Under the pieces are notes generated by a model, which did no database searches, was not told the DNA's origin, and worked only from the letters and a program-made list of their open reading frames with translations. A stretch of 64,000 nt of DNA. Source: Cladocopium goreaui. Taxonomy: Eukaryota; Sar; Dinophyceae; Suessiales; Symbiodiniaceae. Location: positions 178,403 to 242,402 of the forward strand of contig CAMXCT020000515.1 of the NCBI GenBank assembly GCA_947184155.2. Direction: 5' to 3'. Positions 1 through 11,484 of this stretch are shown here, piece by piece. Numbering within the stretch: position 1 is the first letter of the stretch; each line of letters opens with the position of its first letter. The position numbers and the translations under genes were made by a program.

Positions 1-250
1 AGCTTCGGATCCTTAGTTTTTTCAATATGCTTGCCTCTATGTTCCTAGCTTTTTCAAAGCTTTGCCTTTCCTCCATTTCATGCCTTTTTTTCAAGTTCCT
101 GCGTTTGCCCACGGTTTTTCAAGAGTTTCCTTGCTGCAATTTCCTCATTTTCCCAACGGTTTCCCCAATTTTCCTTGGTTTTTCTAAGCTTGCCATTCAT
201 TTTTCCCGAATGCGTAGCAAGGGTTCCCGTTTCACTCTGGGGGCCTGGGG
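1..250. repeat. T-rich dispersed repeat, copy 1
   Basis: The stretch begins with AGCTTCGGATCCTTAGTTTT and continues as pyrimidine-rich text with recurring TTTTCC and TTTCCTCCATTT words. A second copy starts near 1090 with the same opening words (GAGCTTCGGATCCTTATTC) and the same order of later words (CAATTTCCTCATTTTCCCAACGG). Frames through it are low-complexity Phe/Leu/Ser text and are not coding. Confidence 0.6.
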
Positions 251-395
251 GCTGAGGGTGTGTTCGCTGGAGGTTGCGTTTACGTTCGCAACCGTTCACA
301 ACCGTCCGCAACCGTCCGCAACCGTTCGCGTGAGGGCCGTATGGCGGTGCCTATGGTAAGTTCTGCAGAAGGGGTCACTTTTGGAGGTTTCAAAC

Positions 396-690
396 GTGTC
401 AGCTTCGTTTCGCGTGGCAGGTGTGGCACTTCGTGACTTTCAGACAATTTTTTAAACGTGTGGAAAATCGTTTTATGTGGCAGGCGCATTACTTTTGCGA
501 CGTTTTCAGAAGATGTGTTGCAGTTTTCGTGGTAGGCGCAGCACTTTGGACGTGTCCATATCGTCATTTTGCGTGGCAGGCGCAGCACTTTAGACGTGTC
601 GTGTTGTGTGTTTTTTGCGAATCGCATTGTCAGGGCTGCGTCAAGTGGCGACAAAGTGTAGATTCCGTGGCAGACGTGGCATTTTGTGAG
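396..690. repeat. Degenerate tandem repeat, GTGGCAGGCGCAGCACTTT type
   Basis: The word CGTGGCAGGYGCAGCACTTT followed by GACGTGTC recurs at irregular 50-70 base spacing (near 412, 475, 527, 573). The same style of repeat, unit about 50 bases, is seen again at 53620-53885 in the foldback element. No gene is seen. Confidence 0.55.
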
Positions 691-841
691 ATGTGATGAA
701 AATTGACAGAAGCCTCCCACGAAACATCGATTTTGAGGAAACGAAGTGTCAAAATTGGAGGAAGTCTCGCACGAAATGCTTGTTTTTCTGCGCCCACGTG
801 TCTCGTCTCGAGTCTCTGGTTTTCCTGTGGCGTCGCCGTGT

Positions 842-1013
842 CTATGGGGGTGTGTGTGACAAAGTAGTGTGTGACAGATGGTGTGTGACAAAGTGGTGCG
901 AAAGATGGTCTGTGAAACATGGTGTGTGAAAGATGGTGTGTGTGTGTGCGTGTGTGTGAAAGATGGTGTGTGACAAAGTGGTGTGTGAAAGATTGTGTAA
1001 AAGATGGTGTGTC
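842..1013. repeat. GTGTGTGA-type minisatellite
   Basis: Alternating blocks GTGTGTGACAAAGTGG and GTGTGTGAAAGATGG are repeated about ten times with small changes. The longer frames here are artefacts of the repeat. Confidence 0.7.
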
Positions 1014-1085
1014 AAAGTTAGCTCGGCATCACCCCTCATCCCCTTGCAAACCATCTTGCTCCGAACCCCAACGGACGCTGCTCAC

Positions 1086-1370
1086 CGTTGAGCTTCGGAT
1101 CCTTATTCTTTTCACTATGCTTGCCTCCATGTTCTACAATTTTTCCAGGGTTTCCTTCCTGCAATTTCCTCATTTTCCCAACGGTGTCCTCGATTTCCTT
1201 GGTTTTCCAAGCGGTTTTTCCAAGCTTGCCATTCATGTTTTCCTCCACGTTATAGTTTCTTCACAAGTTTCCTCCATTTTCCTATTTTCCTCCATTTTCT
1301 CCCTGTTTTTAACCGTTTTCCTTCATTTTCCTTGGTTTTTTCCTACCTTTTTCCTTCCGTTTGCAAGGGA
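1086..1370. repeat. T-rich dispersed repeat, copy 2
   Basis: This is the second copy of the repeat at 1-250, opening with GAGCTTCGGATCCTTATTC, with the same order of short words and further TTTTCCTCCATTTTCC units. The two copies bracket the degenerate and GTGTGTGA repeats. Confidence 0.6.
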
Positions 1371-1567
1371 CCTAGGGAGAATCGAACCCCACCGTCACCA
1401 AATTGCCTAGTGGCACATGCCCCCCTAAAAATATCCAATTGGCCCCCCTAACCACCACCCAATATCGAGATTTTGGGCTCGCTGGGCAGCGTCCACCCCC
1501 CACACCCCCTATACTCACTTCGTTCGCGAAAACAACTTTGCCTAGCCTATCGGCTGGCTTTCGTAAC

Positions 1568-1782
1568 ATACATCCATGCATGCATGCATACATACATACA
1601 TACATTACATACACATACACATATATACTATATACATATACACATATATACATATATACATGCATACATATTTTATATATACGTGCAGATATGTATATAT
1701 ACAGATACACACTTGTACAAATATATATACAAATGTACATATCTACAGAATATATATATATATATACGTGTGTGTGTGTGCC
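1568..1782. repeat. ATAC/ATATAC microsatellite
   Basis: CATACATACATACATACATTACATACACATACACATATATAC and similar text runs for about 210 bases and ends in a (TG)n run. The frames translating as Tyr/Ile/His/Thr runs on both strands are not genes. Confidence 0.85.
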
Positions 1783-1876
1783 AAATGTTTCCAGCACTTT
1801 CAGGCGCTGAGATCCTGGCAATCGAACCACCCAAAACATCTCAGACAAGCCGAGGCTGCCGTCCACAAAGTTCTCC

Positions 1877-4684
1877 TCAGGACAAGGTACACACTGCTAT
1901 TTTTTGCATCTTCACATATCCAATCTTGGACCAACGCCGCGGTCTCAAATACTTGTGTCAACGTTACGATATACTCCGTGGCCATGACCCTAACATAAAC
2001 AAACCAGCGCAGCGTCCGAAACGGCCGTGTCCTGAATCAGCTCCTGAATCTTCTCTTGCGCTGACGGCGAATGCTTGGCGTTCTTAAACAAATCATACAT
2101 GAAACGCCTCAGAAGGAGCCAGCGCCAGCTTGGAATGCGGCATGGAGAGCTAGCCAAGAACAGTAATCAAACCTCCCAGGATAAATCAAGAAACATGAAC
2201 AAGTCAAGAACTTGATATAGACAGTGACTAAACGTTGGGCTTCCCAGAGGTTTCCACCAATTCAAGAAAGGCACTCAAACTCTTGCGGCTCCACGCGCTT
2301 CCCAGCTTCTAGCTTCAGGCTGAATTTTGAGCGGATCTTTGCCACCTAAGGAGCGAAGATGCCACGCAATATGCTTTCCGTAACCCATGATCCAATATCA
2401 TGAATACCCTAATCGGCCTGAGCTGCTTGTAGAAAACAAAAAAAGAACGATGTAGAAAACTGTATGATACGCAACAAACTTTAAAAACTTGATGTAACAA
2501 ACTTTATGTAACTTTCATGTTGGCTGAGCAATGCAGGAAGAGCAAGCCGCCTGCTGGTCAGAGAGCCCAGCACTTTGCCTCAACTTCTTGACCTTGGAGG
2601 CTTGGAGAGCTTCCATGGTCGTCCAAGGTCGTCCAAGCTCTCGAAGCTTGCTCCAAGGAATCCCATTAAAATTCTAAGAACATTGCAGAGAAAGATGGAG
2701 AAAGAGAATCATCTTTAGAATTAAACGAGAATTAAAGAGAAATAAAGAGACACTATTGAAGCACTGCACAATTACTATGGAGAAACACTGTGCTTCTGGT
2801 AAGCCAACAGGAGTTATGGTGCATCCTTGGTCTTGGCCATCAACTTCCAGCTTGTGTCTTTCCAACACATCTTGGCACCCAACTTGCGTTTCCTTAGGCG
2901 CCCGAGGGGATTTGGTATGCCATGTGGTGCCCGCTCTGCACTGCTTTGTGTCTAGGGAGCGTGGGACACATGCCCGCCTCTGAGCCTACGGATAGAACTC
3001 ATGATTGACATTTCATGCAAATATGGAAGGAAACATATGTATATATCTAGTTCGATCTTGAATCATTCAGTTACAGTACACAAAGTGGGCGTGTGTGTGT
3101 GTGTCTCTGTGTGTGTGTTGGCATGTATATGTGCATGTATATGTGCATGTATTTGTTCATGCATGTGAATGTATACAGATACATTCTAGGATTCTAGGAG
3201 ACACACCTGTGGAACATAAGGTCCATCGGAGTCCATCGGTGTCCAAGAATCGCGAAGGAACGAAAGAATGTTCAGGATTCCGTGAACATCTGTGTGACCG
3301 TCACCTGCACAGATCTGCGCAGCACATTGAAACACACCGTTCACTTCACGTCCACCTCGGAAAAGGAAGGAGAACCTAGTGCCGTTCACACGATTCAACA
3401 AACATTACAATTCAGACGATGCTTATAAACAATGGCTTCACACATCTCTACATGATACATGTGGTCGGAATGCGTGTGTCAATTTCTATGCTGTCTGATC
3501 ATCATTGATGGAGTCTGATCAACTTGTTGGTGTTTTAATGGCGTTTTGTCAAGTTTTGTCCTACTGTAACCCGGATGAAACGCTGATTGATTCCGCAAGC
3601 CTGACGAATCTGCAGGTTTCTGAAGAGCCTCCGATAGCTCTAGAAGCGTGGGAGCGAACGGAGTTTTCAAAGAAAGAAACTCTTGAAATTCAGTCCCCTA
3701 TCTGGAGAGCTTAGATATCCAATTGCCCGTGAAGACAACAAGGATATCACCACTTGTAGATCTGCTTGCATTGTTTCTGCTCCGCAACATGGCATATAAA
3801 GCCTATATGCCTTGACCACCACCAACGGAGCGTGCACTCCCACCCGAACACTTCATGTGTCATCAATGACGATGCAAAGCACTAACTTCTGAAACAGATG
3901 GCCTGAGCTAGGATGTTCGGAGCCGGTGAATATCCGATCTTGTTGAGCATGGTTTTCATGTCAGCTTCTGGGACCATAGGGCCTGACACGAATTGCAAGT
4001 GCAGCTATTGCCTCACTTGTTGCATTGTGTTACCATCCCTTAAGCTCTGATCAAATCAGTGAAACCAGCAGCCTGCAGTTTCCCGGTTTAATGGCGGTAT
4101 TTTGACCGTCCATCATTGTTTGATGAAAAGCCATATTTGACGTATTGTTGGGTTCAGCCCCAGGCATGTGCAGAGTTGAAGTTGGATCACTTTGCAGAAG
4201 TTTTAAAGAATGTAGTGCTGCACATATACATATACAAATACATACACATATACATATATGTACATATAATAAATATACATTATTGTACATTATATAGGGA
4301 ATAGAAAGCATGTACAAAGACAAATGCACATACATATTTTATATATGTACACATATAGATGCACATGCACTTGCAAATGGGCACATGTGGGTGCGAGCCG
4401 GTCCGCACATTGCAATGGCTGACCAAAAAAGTTCTACATTTGAAAAATGTGCAAGTGTGCATGTATGTGTATGTGTGTGTATTGTATATGTATGTGCATG
4501 TGGCCTCTGTACCGCCAGCTCATACATCAAAAACATGTGTATATGATGTCTGTATGTATGTCTGTATGTATGTATGTATGTATGTAATGTAATGTAATGT
4601 AATGTAATGTAATGTATGTATGTATGTCTGTCTGCCTGCCTGCCTGCCTGCCTCCCTGCCTCCCTGCCTGCCTGCCTGCCTGCC

Positions 4685-4719
<35 letters not shown>

Positions 4720-6003
4720 GTCTGTCTCAGTCTGTCTGTATGTATGTATGTATGTATGCGTGTATGTGGGTATGTATGTATGTCTGTATGTCTGTATGTC
4801 TGTATGTCTGTATAGATGTATAGATGTATAGATGTGTAGATGTGTAGATGCCTAGATGTCTAGATGTGTAGATGTCTAGATGTCTAGATGTCTAAATGTC
4901 TAGATGTATGCATGTATAGATGTATAGATGTATAGATGTATAGATGTATAGATGTGTAGATGTGTAGATGTGTAGATGTGTAGATGTGTAGATGGGTAGA
5001 TGCGTAGATGCGTAGATGTGTAGATGTCTAGATGTCTAGATGTCTAAATGTCTAGATGTATGCATGTATAGATGTATAGATGTATAGATGTATAGATGTA
5101 TAGATGTATAGATGTGTAGATGTGTAGATGTGTAGATGTGTAGATGTGTAGATGGGTAGATGCGTAGATGCGTAGATGTGTAGATGTGTAGATGTATAGA
5201 TGCATAGAGGAATAGATGTATAGATGTATAGATGTGTAGATGAGTATAGATGTGTAGATGTGTAGATGTGTAGATGTGTCGATGTATGGATATATAGATG
5301 TATAGATGGATAGATGTATAGGTGTATAGATGTATAGATGTATAGATGTGTAGATGTGTAGATGTGTAGATGTATCGATGTATCGATGTATGGATGTATA
5401 GATGGATAGATGGATAGATGGATTGATGTATAGATGTATAGGTACATGGGTACATGTGTGTGTGTGTGCGCGTATTCATTGTAGACGCCATCGTTGCTTG
5501 ACGAATGAGACCCTCATCCCCTTGGCACCTGCGTTGGAATGCTGTAGCTTGGCCAGCAGAATCTGCGCAGCTGAGGTCTCCTGCGACAGAGAGATAATTA
5601 ATCAAATTGTGTAGGGTACCCTAGGAGAGACATGGAGGGAGAGACCAATCATGGAATGAAGATGAAAACTAACTTAAGTTTATCAGTGACCTAATGATCC
5701 TAATAAATGGGAGAGAGTGCGCAAGAAAGCATTTCACGCCGAAGGTTGCTGAACCTTCGGATGATGCCAGTGAAGCAAATCACGAAACCGACTTGTCTTG
5801 CATCACTTGTGAAAAGAAATTGACAAAGAACTCTGGATCTGGGGGAAGTTCACCTCTAGCCGCTAGCCTTATGATTCAGAGGATTCAGATGCGATGAGTT
5901 GGAGCACTGACTCTTTACAGGCGTGGCGTCTAGAATTGCGATGAATTGCATAAATTCGTCGAAGCTGATCACATCCGAATCCGAACAAGTGTTCTTCTTC
6001 GTG
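1877..6003 (-). CDS. Multi-exon EF-hand protein gene (partial model)
   Basis: Reconstructed by eye from exons that share codon phase and splice signals. Exons: 6003-5919 (contains DSDVISFDEFMQFIAILD, the last half of an EF-hand), 5580-5489 (ETSAAQILLAKLQ...), 3982-3903 (PMVPEADMKTMLNKIGYSP), 3697-3571 (GTEFQEFLSLKTPFAP...), one starting at 3304 (GDGHTDVHGILNILSFLRD), about 2655-2551 (ALQASKVKKLRQSAGLSDQQ), 2345-2275 (VAKIRSKFSLKLEAGKRVEP), 2107-2005 (RFMYDLFKNAKHSPSAQEK...), and a possible last exon ending TGA at 1877-1879. The junction 2275/2107 restores EFERFMYDLF exactly. Introns with GC donors occur after 2551 and 3903. EF-hand proteins bind calcium through D-x-D-x-S-G-x-I-x-x-x-E loops; here several loops are degenerate. 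The start is not found; an exon near 6150 (GLPDEVPCLFNQNADRK) may precede. A simple-repeat intron (3983-5488) probably hides one more exon. It could be two genes rather than one. The exact product is not known. Confidence 0.6.
3085..3185. repeat. GTGT/GCATGTATAT microsatellite
   Basis: A short (GT)n run followed by repeats of ATGTGCATGTAT. It lies between the 3304 and 2655 exons of the EF-hand gene and is probably intronic. Confidence 0.7.
4215..4350. repeat. ACATAT microsatellite
   Basis: Repeats of CATATACATATACAAATACATAC. It lies in the long intron of the first EF-hand gene. Confidence 0.6.
4548..5460. repeat. Compound satellite: TATG, TGCC/TGTC, then 10-bp TAGATGTGTA array
   Basis: The tract starts as (TATG)n with TAATG steps, passes through TGCCTGCC and TGTCTGTC blocks (4627-4735), then becomes a 10-bp repeat of the type GATGTGTAGA/GATGTATAGA from about 4810 to 5440. 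Inside the 10-bp array a larger block is duplicated: TCTAAATGTC followed by TAGATGTATGCATG occurs at 4891 and again at 5043, an offset of 152 bases, with the same series of variants after each. It lies in an intron of the first EF-hand gene. The long Tyr/Thr/Ser/His frames on the minus strand are repeat artefacts. Confidence 0.85.
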
Positions 6004-6267
6004 CTGACACAGGGAGCAGCACATCCAAATAATCATGCTATCGCATCTATCACACTACTGCGATTTTCTGAATTTTTGCGCATCCACCTTTTCTGTCAGC
6101 GTTCTGATTGAACAAGCACGGCACCTCATCCGGCAGACCCTAGTTGAGTGGATAATGCGGAGAGGCAGGCAGCAACCGTAATGGCATGCCTGCTTAAAAT
6201 CACCACTCAAGCGGTGTGAAGTGAAGATCCTCAAAGAGGCAGGAAAAAAGAACATGTGTGATATTAG

Positions 6268-6450
6268 ATAAATAATTTATAATATATATATATATTATAC
6301 ATATATATATGTGTGTGTGTGTTTATATATATATAGTTATAGACTACTGTAAGCAAAAGGATTCTGGAAACAAAAGACGCCCACGCATCCACAGTTTTTG
6401 AATACATAACTAGTCTTGATAGTCTCTATATATATATATACCATATACGT
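6268..6450. repeat. TATA microsatellites
   Basis: Short (TA)n and (TG)n runs separated by unique sequence. They sit between the stop of the glucosidase II beta gene (6589) and the exons of the first EF-hand gene. Confidence 0.6.
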
Positions 6451-6588
6451 GCATGTGAAATACTGAAATATACTGAAATACTATGAAATGCTCATCTGCT
6501 AGACCTTCGTCCTGAACTTGCTCTGAGGCACCTCACTACATCTCAGTACAGCTCACTACGGCTTAGAGCTTTCAGCTGTCGCAGGCTG

Positions 6589-9500
6589 TCATAGTTCATC
6601 CATCGGTGTTCGCAGTCCCTGATTTTCGATTGCATGTAGCAGCTCTGGAGTGCAAGCTGCCGGATGCTTCAGCTGAGCCTTCGCAAATGCACGGGGAGAC
6701 AAAGACCAAGATACATCAAGCATCATGAAATGGGCCCCAAAAACCATGGATGCACCTTTGACACTGGTTTCAAAAGTAGCGTCTTTTAGCTGTTCAGTCT
6801 CATGGCCCTTTGATCAGGTTTCATAGTAGTGCCATAGGTGCCTCGTACGCACACCGGCTGGGTTCTGTAACCTCTAGCAACTCTTCGTTGCCGCAGCGGA
6901 ACTTCACCGTGAGGCTGCGCTCCTCAAAACATCCCAGATGTAGCGGGCTGAAAAGAGCGCAAGACTGCGCAAAAAAAATCCACAAAAAAAAACAGAGATG
7001 CCAAGATACACCAAAATAGACTAGGAGATGAGGAGAGTCAGGCAAGAAGTGAAGTCGTGTGAAATCTCTTGGGTCTCAAAATCGATGGAGACCAAACATG
7101 CAATTCGACAGGTTAGGGAAGACTCCTTGCAAAGACCCTGCTTCCAAGTGGCTGGACCTCCAGGACAGTACTGGCCACCTTCAAAAGTCCCCACTAAAGA
7201 TCCCCCTGATGCGGTCGATGATGACCATCCTTTCCAATGTCCAATCGAGATGTGGTCCTGTTGCTGTGCCACATTTGATTGTGGAGAAAATAAGAATGGA
7301 ACCTTGTGCTGCCACGCGGAGGACCCAGTGAGATGCAGTAGTCTCGCAACATGCTGTGCATGCACTACTGCCATGACAGCCTCAAAAAGATACATTCCTG
7401 TGCAGTTCAGCCTCTGAGATCAACATTACATCAGTCGCAACTTTTGTAGACTGAACCCCGCGCCGAACTTCACCTAACCTGAAATGCCCTGTGAATCTTG
7501 AGGTCAGTCCTGCTTTGCATCCTTGAAAAAGCCTTGGGGCGGAAATCAATTGATCCCATCGTACACTCGTATCAGATATCCAGCCAGCGGCTAACGGCTA
7601 AAGAACCCACGCGGCGAGCAAACCAAAATTTACGTCGGTATTCAGAGTGATCAAGTGCGGTTGGGGTTGGGGTTGGGGGTGGGGTGGGGCGCCACTAACG
7701 TTCATGTTCACTTGCACACACAGGCACTGACCAGTGATCATGCGGGGTTGGGGTTGGGTTTGAGTGGGGTGCCAATAACGTTCATGTTCTCTTTTCCACA
7801 CAAGCACTGACCAGTGATCATGTGGGGTTGGGGTTGGGGTGGGGTGGGTGCCAATAACGTTCATGTTCTCTTTTCCACACAAGCACTGACCAGTGATCAT
7901 GTGTTCACTTGCACACACAGGCACTGACCAGTGATCATGTGGGGTTGGGGTTGGGGTTGGGGCTGGGTGGAGTTCCAATAACGTTCATGTTCACTTGCAC
8001 ACACAAGCACTGACCAGTGATCATGTGTTCACTTGCACACACAGGCACTTTCCAGTGATCATGTGGGGTCGGGGTTGGGGTTGGGGTGCCAATAACGTTC
8101 ATGTTCACTTGCACACACAGGCATAACGTTCATGTTCTCTTTTCCACACAAGCACTGACCAGTGATCATGTGGGGTTGGGGTTGGGGTGGGGTGGGGTGC
8201 CAATAACGTTCATGTTCTCTCTTCCACACAAGCACTGACCAGTGATCATGTGTAACTGTCAAGAGAATAGCGTGTATAGACGAGTTGATTCTCGCGTGCA
8301 CAGACGAGGCACCAACCTCTGTCAAGTCAAGTGCCAAAAATCATGCGGTCCACCCGGTCCACTGCAACATACAAAAGGCCAACATGGAAGATGGGCTTTG
8401 GTTGTAAGCTGCACGGGCACAAGACTACACAAGTTTCACTTCTTGCAGTTCCAAGTCACAGATCTTGTATTTGTAATCACCAATGCTTTTCTCAATGCAG
8501 CGATCGTTCAAACCAGAAAATGCCAACTCCTGCTCATCCTCTCCAGACTTTGATTTTTCTTCCTTGGCCCGTTCTGCTTCAAGATTTTCAAGCTCTCTCA
8601 AGTTTCAGGCCGTTGTGTACTTACATAACCCATCGCAAGTGATGAAACCACCGGCACCTAGACCTAAGCCTCTGTGCGGGGTACTAGTTACTAGCCCGTG
8701 CCTGAGAAAAAACCTCCCCAGCCCACGCAAATGGCCAACAGGCACGACCAATAATGAAAAATCAATTGGACTATATGTTTCTTTATGTTTCTTGCTATGG
8801 CTCCAGCTCCGCAATCCTGACTTTGTCATGTCTCATCTGTTTCTTCGCCGCATTGTGCAGCTCCTTTGCCTTTTCTAAGGCCTTCTCTGCAGGAGTTTTG
8901 TTGCCAAAGACCCAGCCCTTGAGCGAGTTCCAAACATCTGTTACCTTTGCCTTGAGCCGCATCAAGCCCGACTCCTCCTCTTCATCAGGCACTGCAGTGT
9001 GCTCTAGGACGCTTGCGGCCCCATCAGGCTGTGCATCTTGGGAGTCAGCCTCCAAAACTTTTTCTGCACCATCCATCCACTTGCTGTACTCAGAGACCAC
9101 CTGTTTGTCTCCTGACTCATCTTCTGCTTTATCTTCCAACACTTTGTCCGCGCCATCCATCCATTTGCTGTATTCCGACACCACTAGCTTCTCTGCATCT
9201 GCTGTGTTTTTCACCGTCTCAAGTGCAGCCGAAGTTGGGCCCGGGGCATCTGAAACTCGTGGAGGCTCCTGTGGAGCCTCCTGTGGGGCCTCCTGTGGAG
9301 CCTCCTGTGGAGCCTCAGCAGGCTCGGTGCCGTTGGCAGAGGCAAGGCGCTTTTCCTCCTCAACAGCAGCCTCCGCTGCTGCAAGGGCTTCTCGCGCTTT
9401 CTCCTCCTCAGCCTCTACAATTGGCAACTTCTCTCGTAATTTCTGCAGCTCCTCACAGCCATCGCACAAGGACGAATGCTTAACCGGCTCTTGGACAAAA

Positions 9501-11484
9501 GAAAATGTAAATTATTGCCAGTATAACAAGATGTGCCAACTGGATCCAGAATGACACTCCAGGAGTCAGACTCATTTATCACTTTCCAGGGGCGCTAACC
9601 TCTAAGCCATGCCATGCAGAGCCATGCCGGGCTACGCCGGGATATGCCGATGCAGAGCCCTGTCCTGGTCCGAGGCCACCCGCTCTGCCTTGGCTTTGCC
9701 AATCAGCGCGGACCTCTGCCTTGACGCAAGTTCGGTTTCATGCTTTTTCAAGTCTGCAATGATGTGGAATGCAAGATAAGATACTGCAAGATCATGACAT
9801 TCATGACATTCATGACCTCACACATCCTCTTTAGACCCCTTTACGCCACCCTACTTCCAAGACAGGCAGAACCTGCTCGAAGACAGCAAACCTGGTCGCA
9901 AAACTTGTAAATGGAAACAAGTTCGTCAAATGTTTAAGCCGTGGTCATCCTACTATCTGCTGCAAGTCGCACTTCCGCATCCAAGGCGCTTTATTCCGGA
10001 GCGAAGCTCCGAAATCTGTCTGTCCCTTTGTCGCCGCAGTGTACGGCCCTCTTCTGCGCAGGTGTTGACACAACTTCGGTGACCCTGGGTGCAGGACATC
10101 TGTTACAAGTCTAAAGAGCTGGCCACGGAGTCATTCTGAAAGCCCTCTTTGTCCAGCCCAACCTTCCACTTGCAGTACTTTTGACTTGGACTCGTAGTGT
10201 TTTAGTCATGTTTAAATATATAGCCAGTTTAGTCAGTTGAGTCTAAATCCAACGAGATCTTGCCGTTATAATCGTTATATTTGCACCACGCTGCTCGCTG
10301 CTCCGCTGCCCATTCATCGCTTCCATCACAGCAATCACAAACTCCATCATTCACTCGGGAGGTGTAAATTAGAGCTGCATCACTTTGCACGTTTGCACCT
10401 CAAGTAAAGAGAGTGCAAAGCTGTCGGAAACTTGCAGGATTGGGACAGGGCTCAGACAAAGCATACAAAAGCAACATCAATATAGCGAGCTTTACCATCC
10501 TCAACTGTTTGGCTGCAGACTCCAAGTCACATTTAGCTGGGTGCCCACACAGTAGAAGAGCGTTTCGCTCTGCCCGGCGCATGCATCCGTACCTGGCTCA
10601 TCACTGCCATCCGCGCAGTCACAGAAGTCGTCGTTGACCACGCTGGGTGGCATTGCCAAGGCATCGGCTGCGCCTCAGAGACCAAAGCCCAGATCGCACG
10701 ATCACGGCACGCGCCAAAGTGTCACTGTGCATCTCTCTCCCGTCTCTCCCTATTCGCCCTAGACCAACCTAGCCCTAGGATCAATCAGGCCCATGCGGTT
10801 TGCAACTAGCGAATGCAGGCCATGATGCTGATGTCATGATGCCTGGTAAAAGGCTATTTGCGTGGATCAGAAGCCAGTGCAAATGCAATGGCACCATATG
10901 ATTACAGTACGGGTGATAACATTGAACGAGCGGCAGCAATGTAGGGTTTTCCAGCACCGACAACAAAGCACTGCAGGTCGTGCAATTACCCTTGCTTCCC
11001 CACACGGACACACATCATGAAACTCCACAGGGCGTCACATCTATCCTGAAAATGACAGCTTACTTCTCTACACTACTCTAGGATCGTCTGCAGAACACTA
11101 CTCTTTGATTGCTGGCTATGCAGACGCTACTTCAATTGCCATTTGACCAATTAACTGCCACGCACTCCACAATTTGATTCTACGTCAAGCTTTGAGCCCT
11201 GCCAACTTGGCAACGTCCTCCGTCTCCCACGAAGCTCAGTCGAGCAACTAAAGCATCTAAACTCGTCAGATCCATATTTGGCCTGCGCACGAGTCAGCAA
11301 ACATATGCAAACATTAGAACACCGAAAGGAACGTCGCGGCATGGCAAGGCCACAAGAACAAATCTGGGCGTCCAACCTGCTCGTTGGGTGCTACACCACG
11401 AACTTCACTGGCACTGGCAAGCGCTGGGGCCAGTGGGCCCAGTGGGACCAGTGCCAGTGGGACCCATCGCCCCAAGTGACTCAT
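6589..11484 (-). CDS. Glucosidase II beta subunit (PRKCSH-like), 11 recognised exons
   Basis: Regulatory subunit of ER glucosidase II, which trims glucose from N-glycans. Exons: 11484-11377 (start, signal peptide-like [14 protein letters not shown], then [10 protein letters not shown]); 11282-11249 ([11 protein letters not shown]); 10667 to about 10551 ([21 protein letters not shown], first LDLa-like repeat); 10374-10310 ([17 protein letters not shown], second); 10084-9973 ([17 protein letters not shown]); 9753 to about 9660 ([20 protein letters not shown]); about 9487-8797 ([10 protein letters not shown], coiled and acidic region); about 8596-8431 ([17 protein letters not shown]); 7257 or 7263-7153 ([11 protein letters not shown]); 6922-6842 ([26 protein letters not shown]); 6672-6589 ([12 protein letters not shown]...PMDEL, stop). 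Phases match at most junctions, and the spacing from FRC to VNDD equals that of the animal protein. The tail MDEL resembles an H/KDEL retention signal. Predicted length is about 550 aa, close to the family. GC donors are seen after 10310, 7153 and 6842. Boundaries of exons 3, 6, 7 and 8 are approximate. Confidence 0.9.
7264..8430 (-). other. Intron of the glucosidase II beta gene carrying a G-rich minisatellite
   Basis: This intron separates the exon ending EVKL (8431) from the exon starting DHISIGHW. Its donor reads GTGTAG and its acceptor is AACAG or CACAG. About half its length is the minisatellite listed at 7640-8255. The plus strand is G-rich, so the pre-mRNA carries the C-rich strand. 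Confidence 0.7.
7640..8255. repeat. Minisatellite with GGGGTTGGGGTTGGGG blocks
   Basis: About seven units alternate a G-rich block (GGGGTTGGGGTTGGGGTGGG) with a constant block containing GCCAATAACGTTCATGTTC, a CACACAAGCACTGACCAG word and the palindromic TGATCA. Unit length is roughly 70-100 bases. The (TTGGGG)n core resembles a ciliate-type telomere repeat, but dinoflagellate telomeres are known as TTTAGGG, so I read it as a minisatellite with G-quadruplex potential. Confidence 0.85.
9600..9655. repeat. Short GCCATGCC/GGGATATGCC repeats in intron
   Basis: GCCATGCCATGCAGAGCCATGCCGG is followed by variants GGCTACGCCGG and GATATGCCGATGCAGAG. These are 9-10 base repeats in the intron after the 9753 exon of the glucosidase II beta gene, and they blur its donor site. 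Confidence 0.5.

Noticed and set aside
1375..1400. Possible tRNA T-arm (GGGGTTCGATTCTCCC on the minus strand)
   Set aside because: No D-arm, anticodon stem or acceptor stem can be paired around it. A second B-box-like GGTTCGATTGCC near 1820 also lacks partners. They may be remnants of a SINE, but this is not supported.
1372..1866. 164-codon minus-strand frame
   Set aside because: Its middle is ATAC microsatellite translation. The ends do not form a recognisable protein.
5036..5605. 189-codon minus-strand frame
   Set aside because: Mostly the 10-bp TAGATGTGTA array. Only the 5489-5580 part with its own splice sites is kept as an exon.
7640..8255. Interstitial telomere
   Set aside because: The G-rich blocks are TTGGGG with irregular spacers, not TTTAGGG, and the unit includes a constant 50-base spacer. 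It lies inside an intron.
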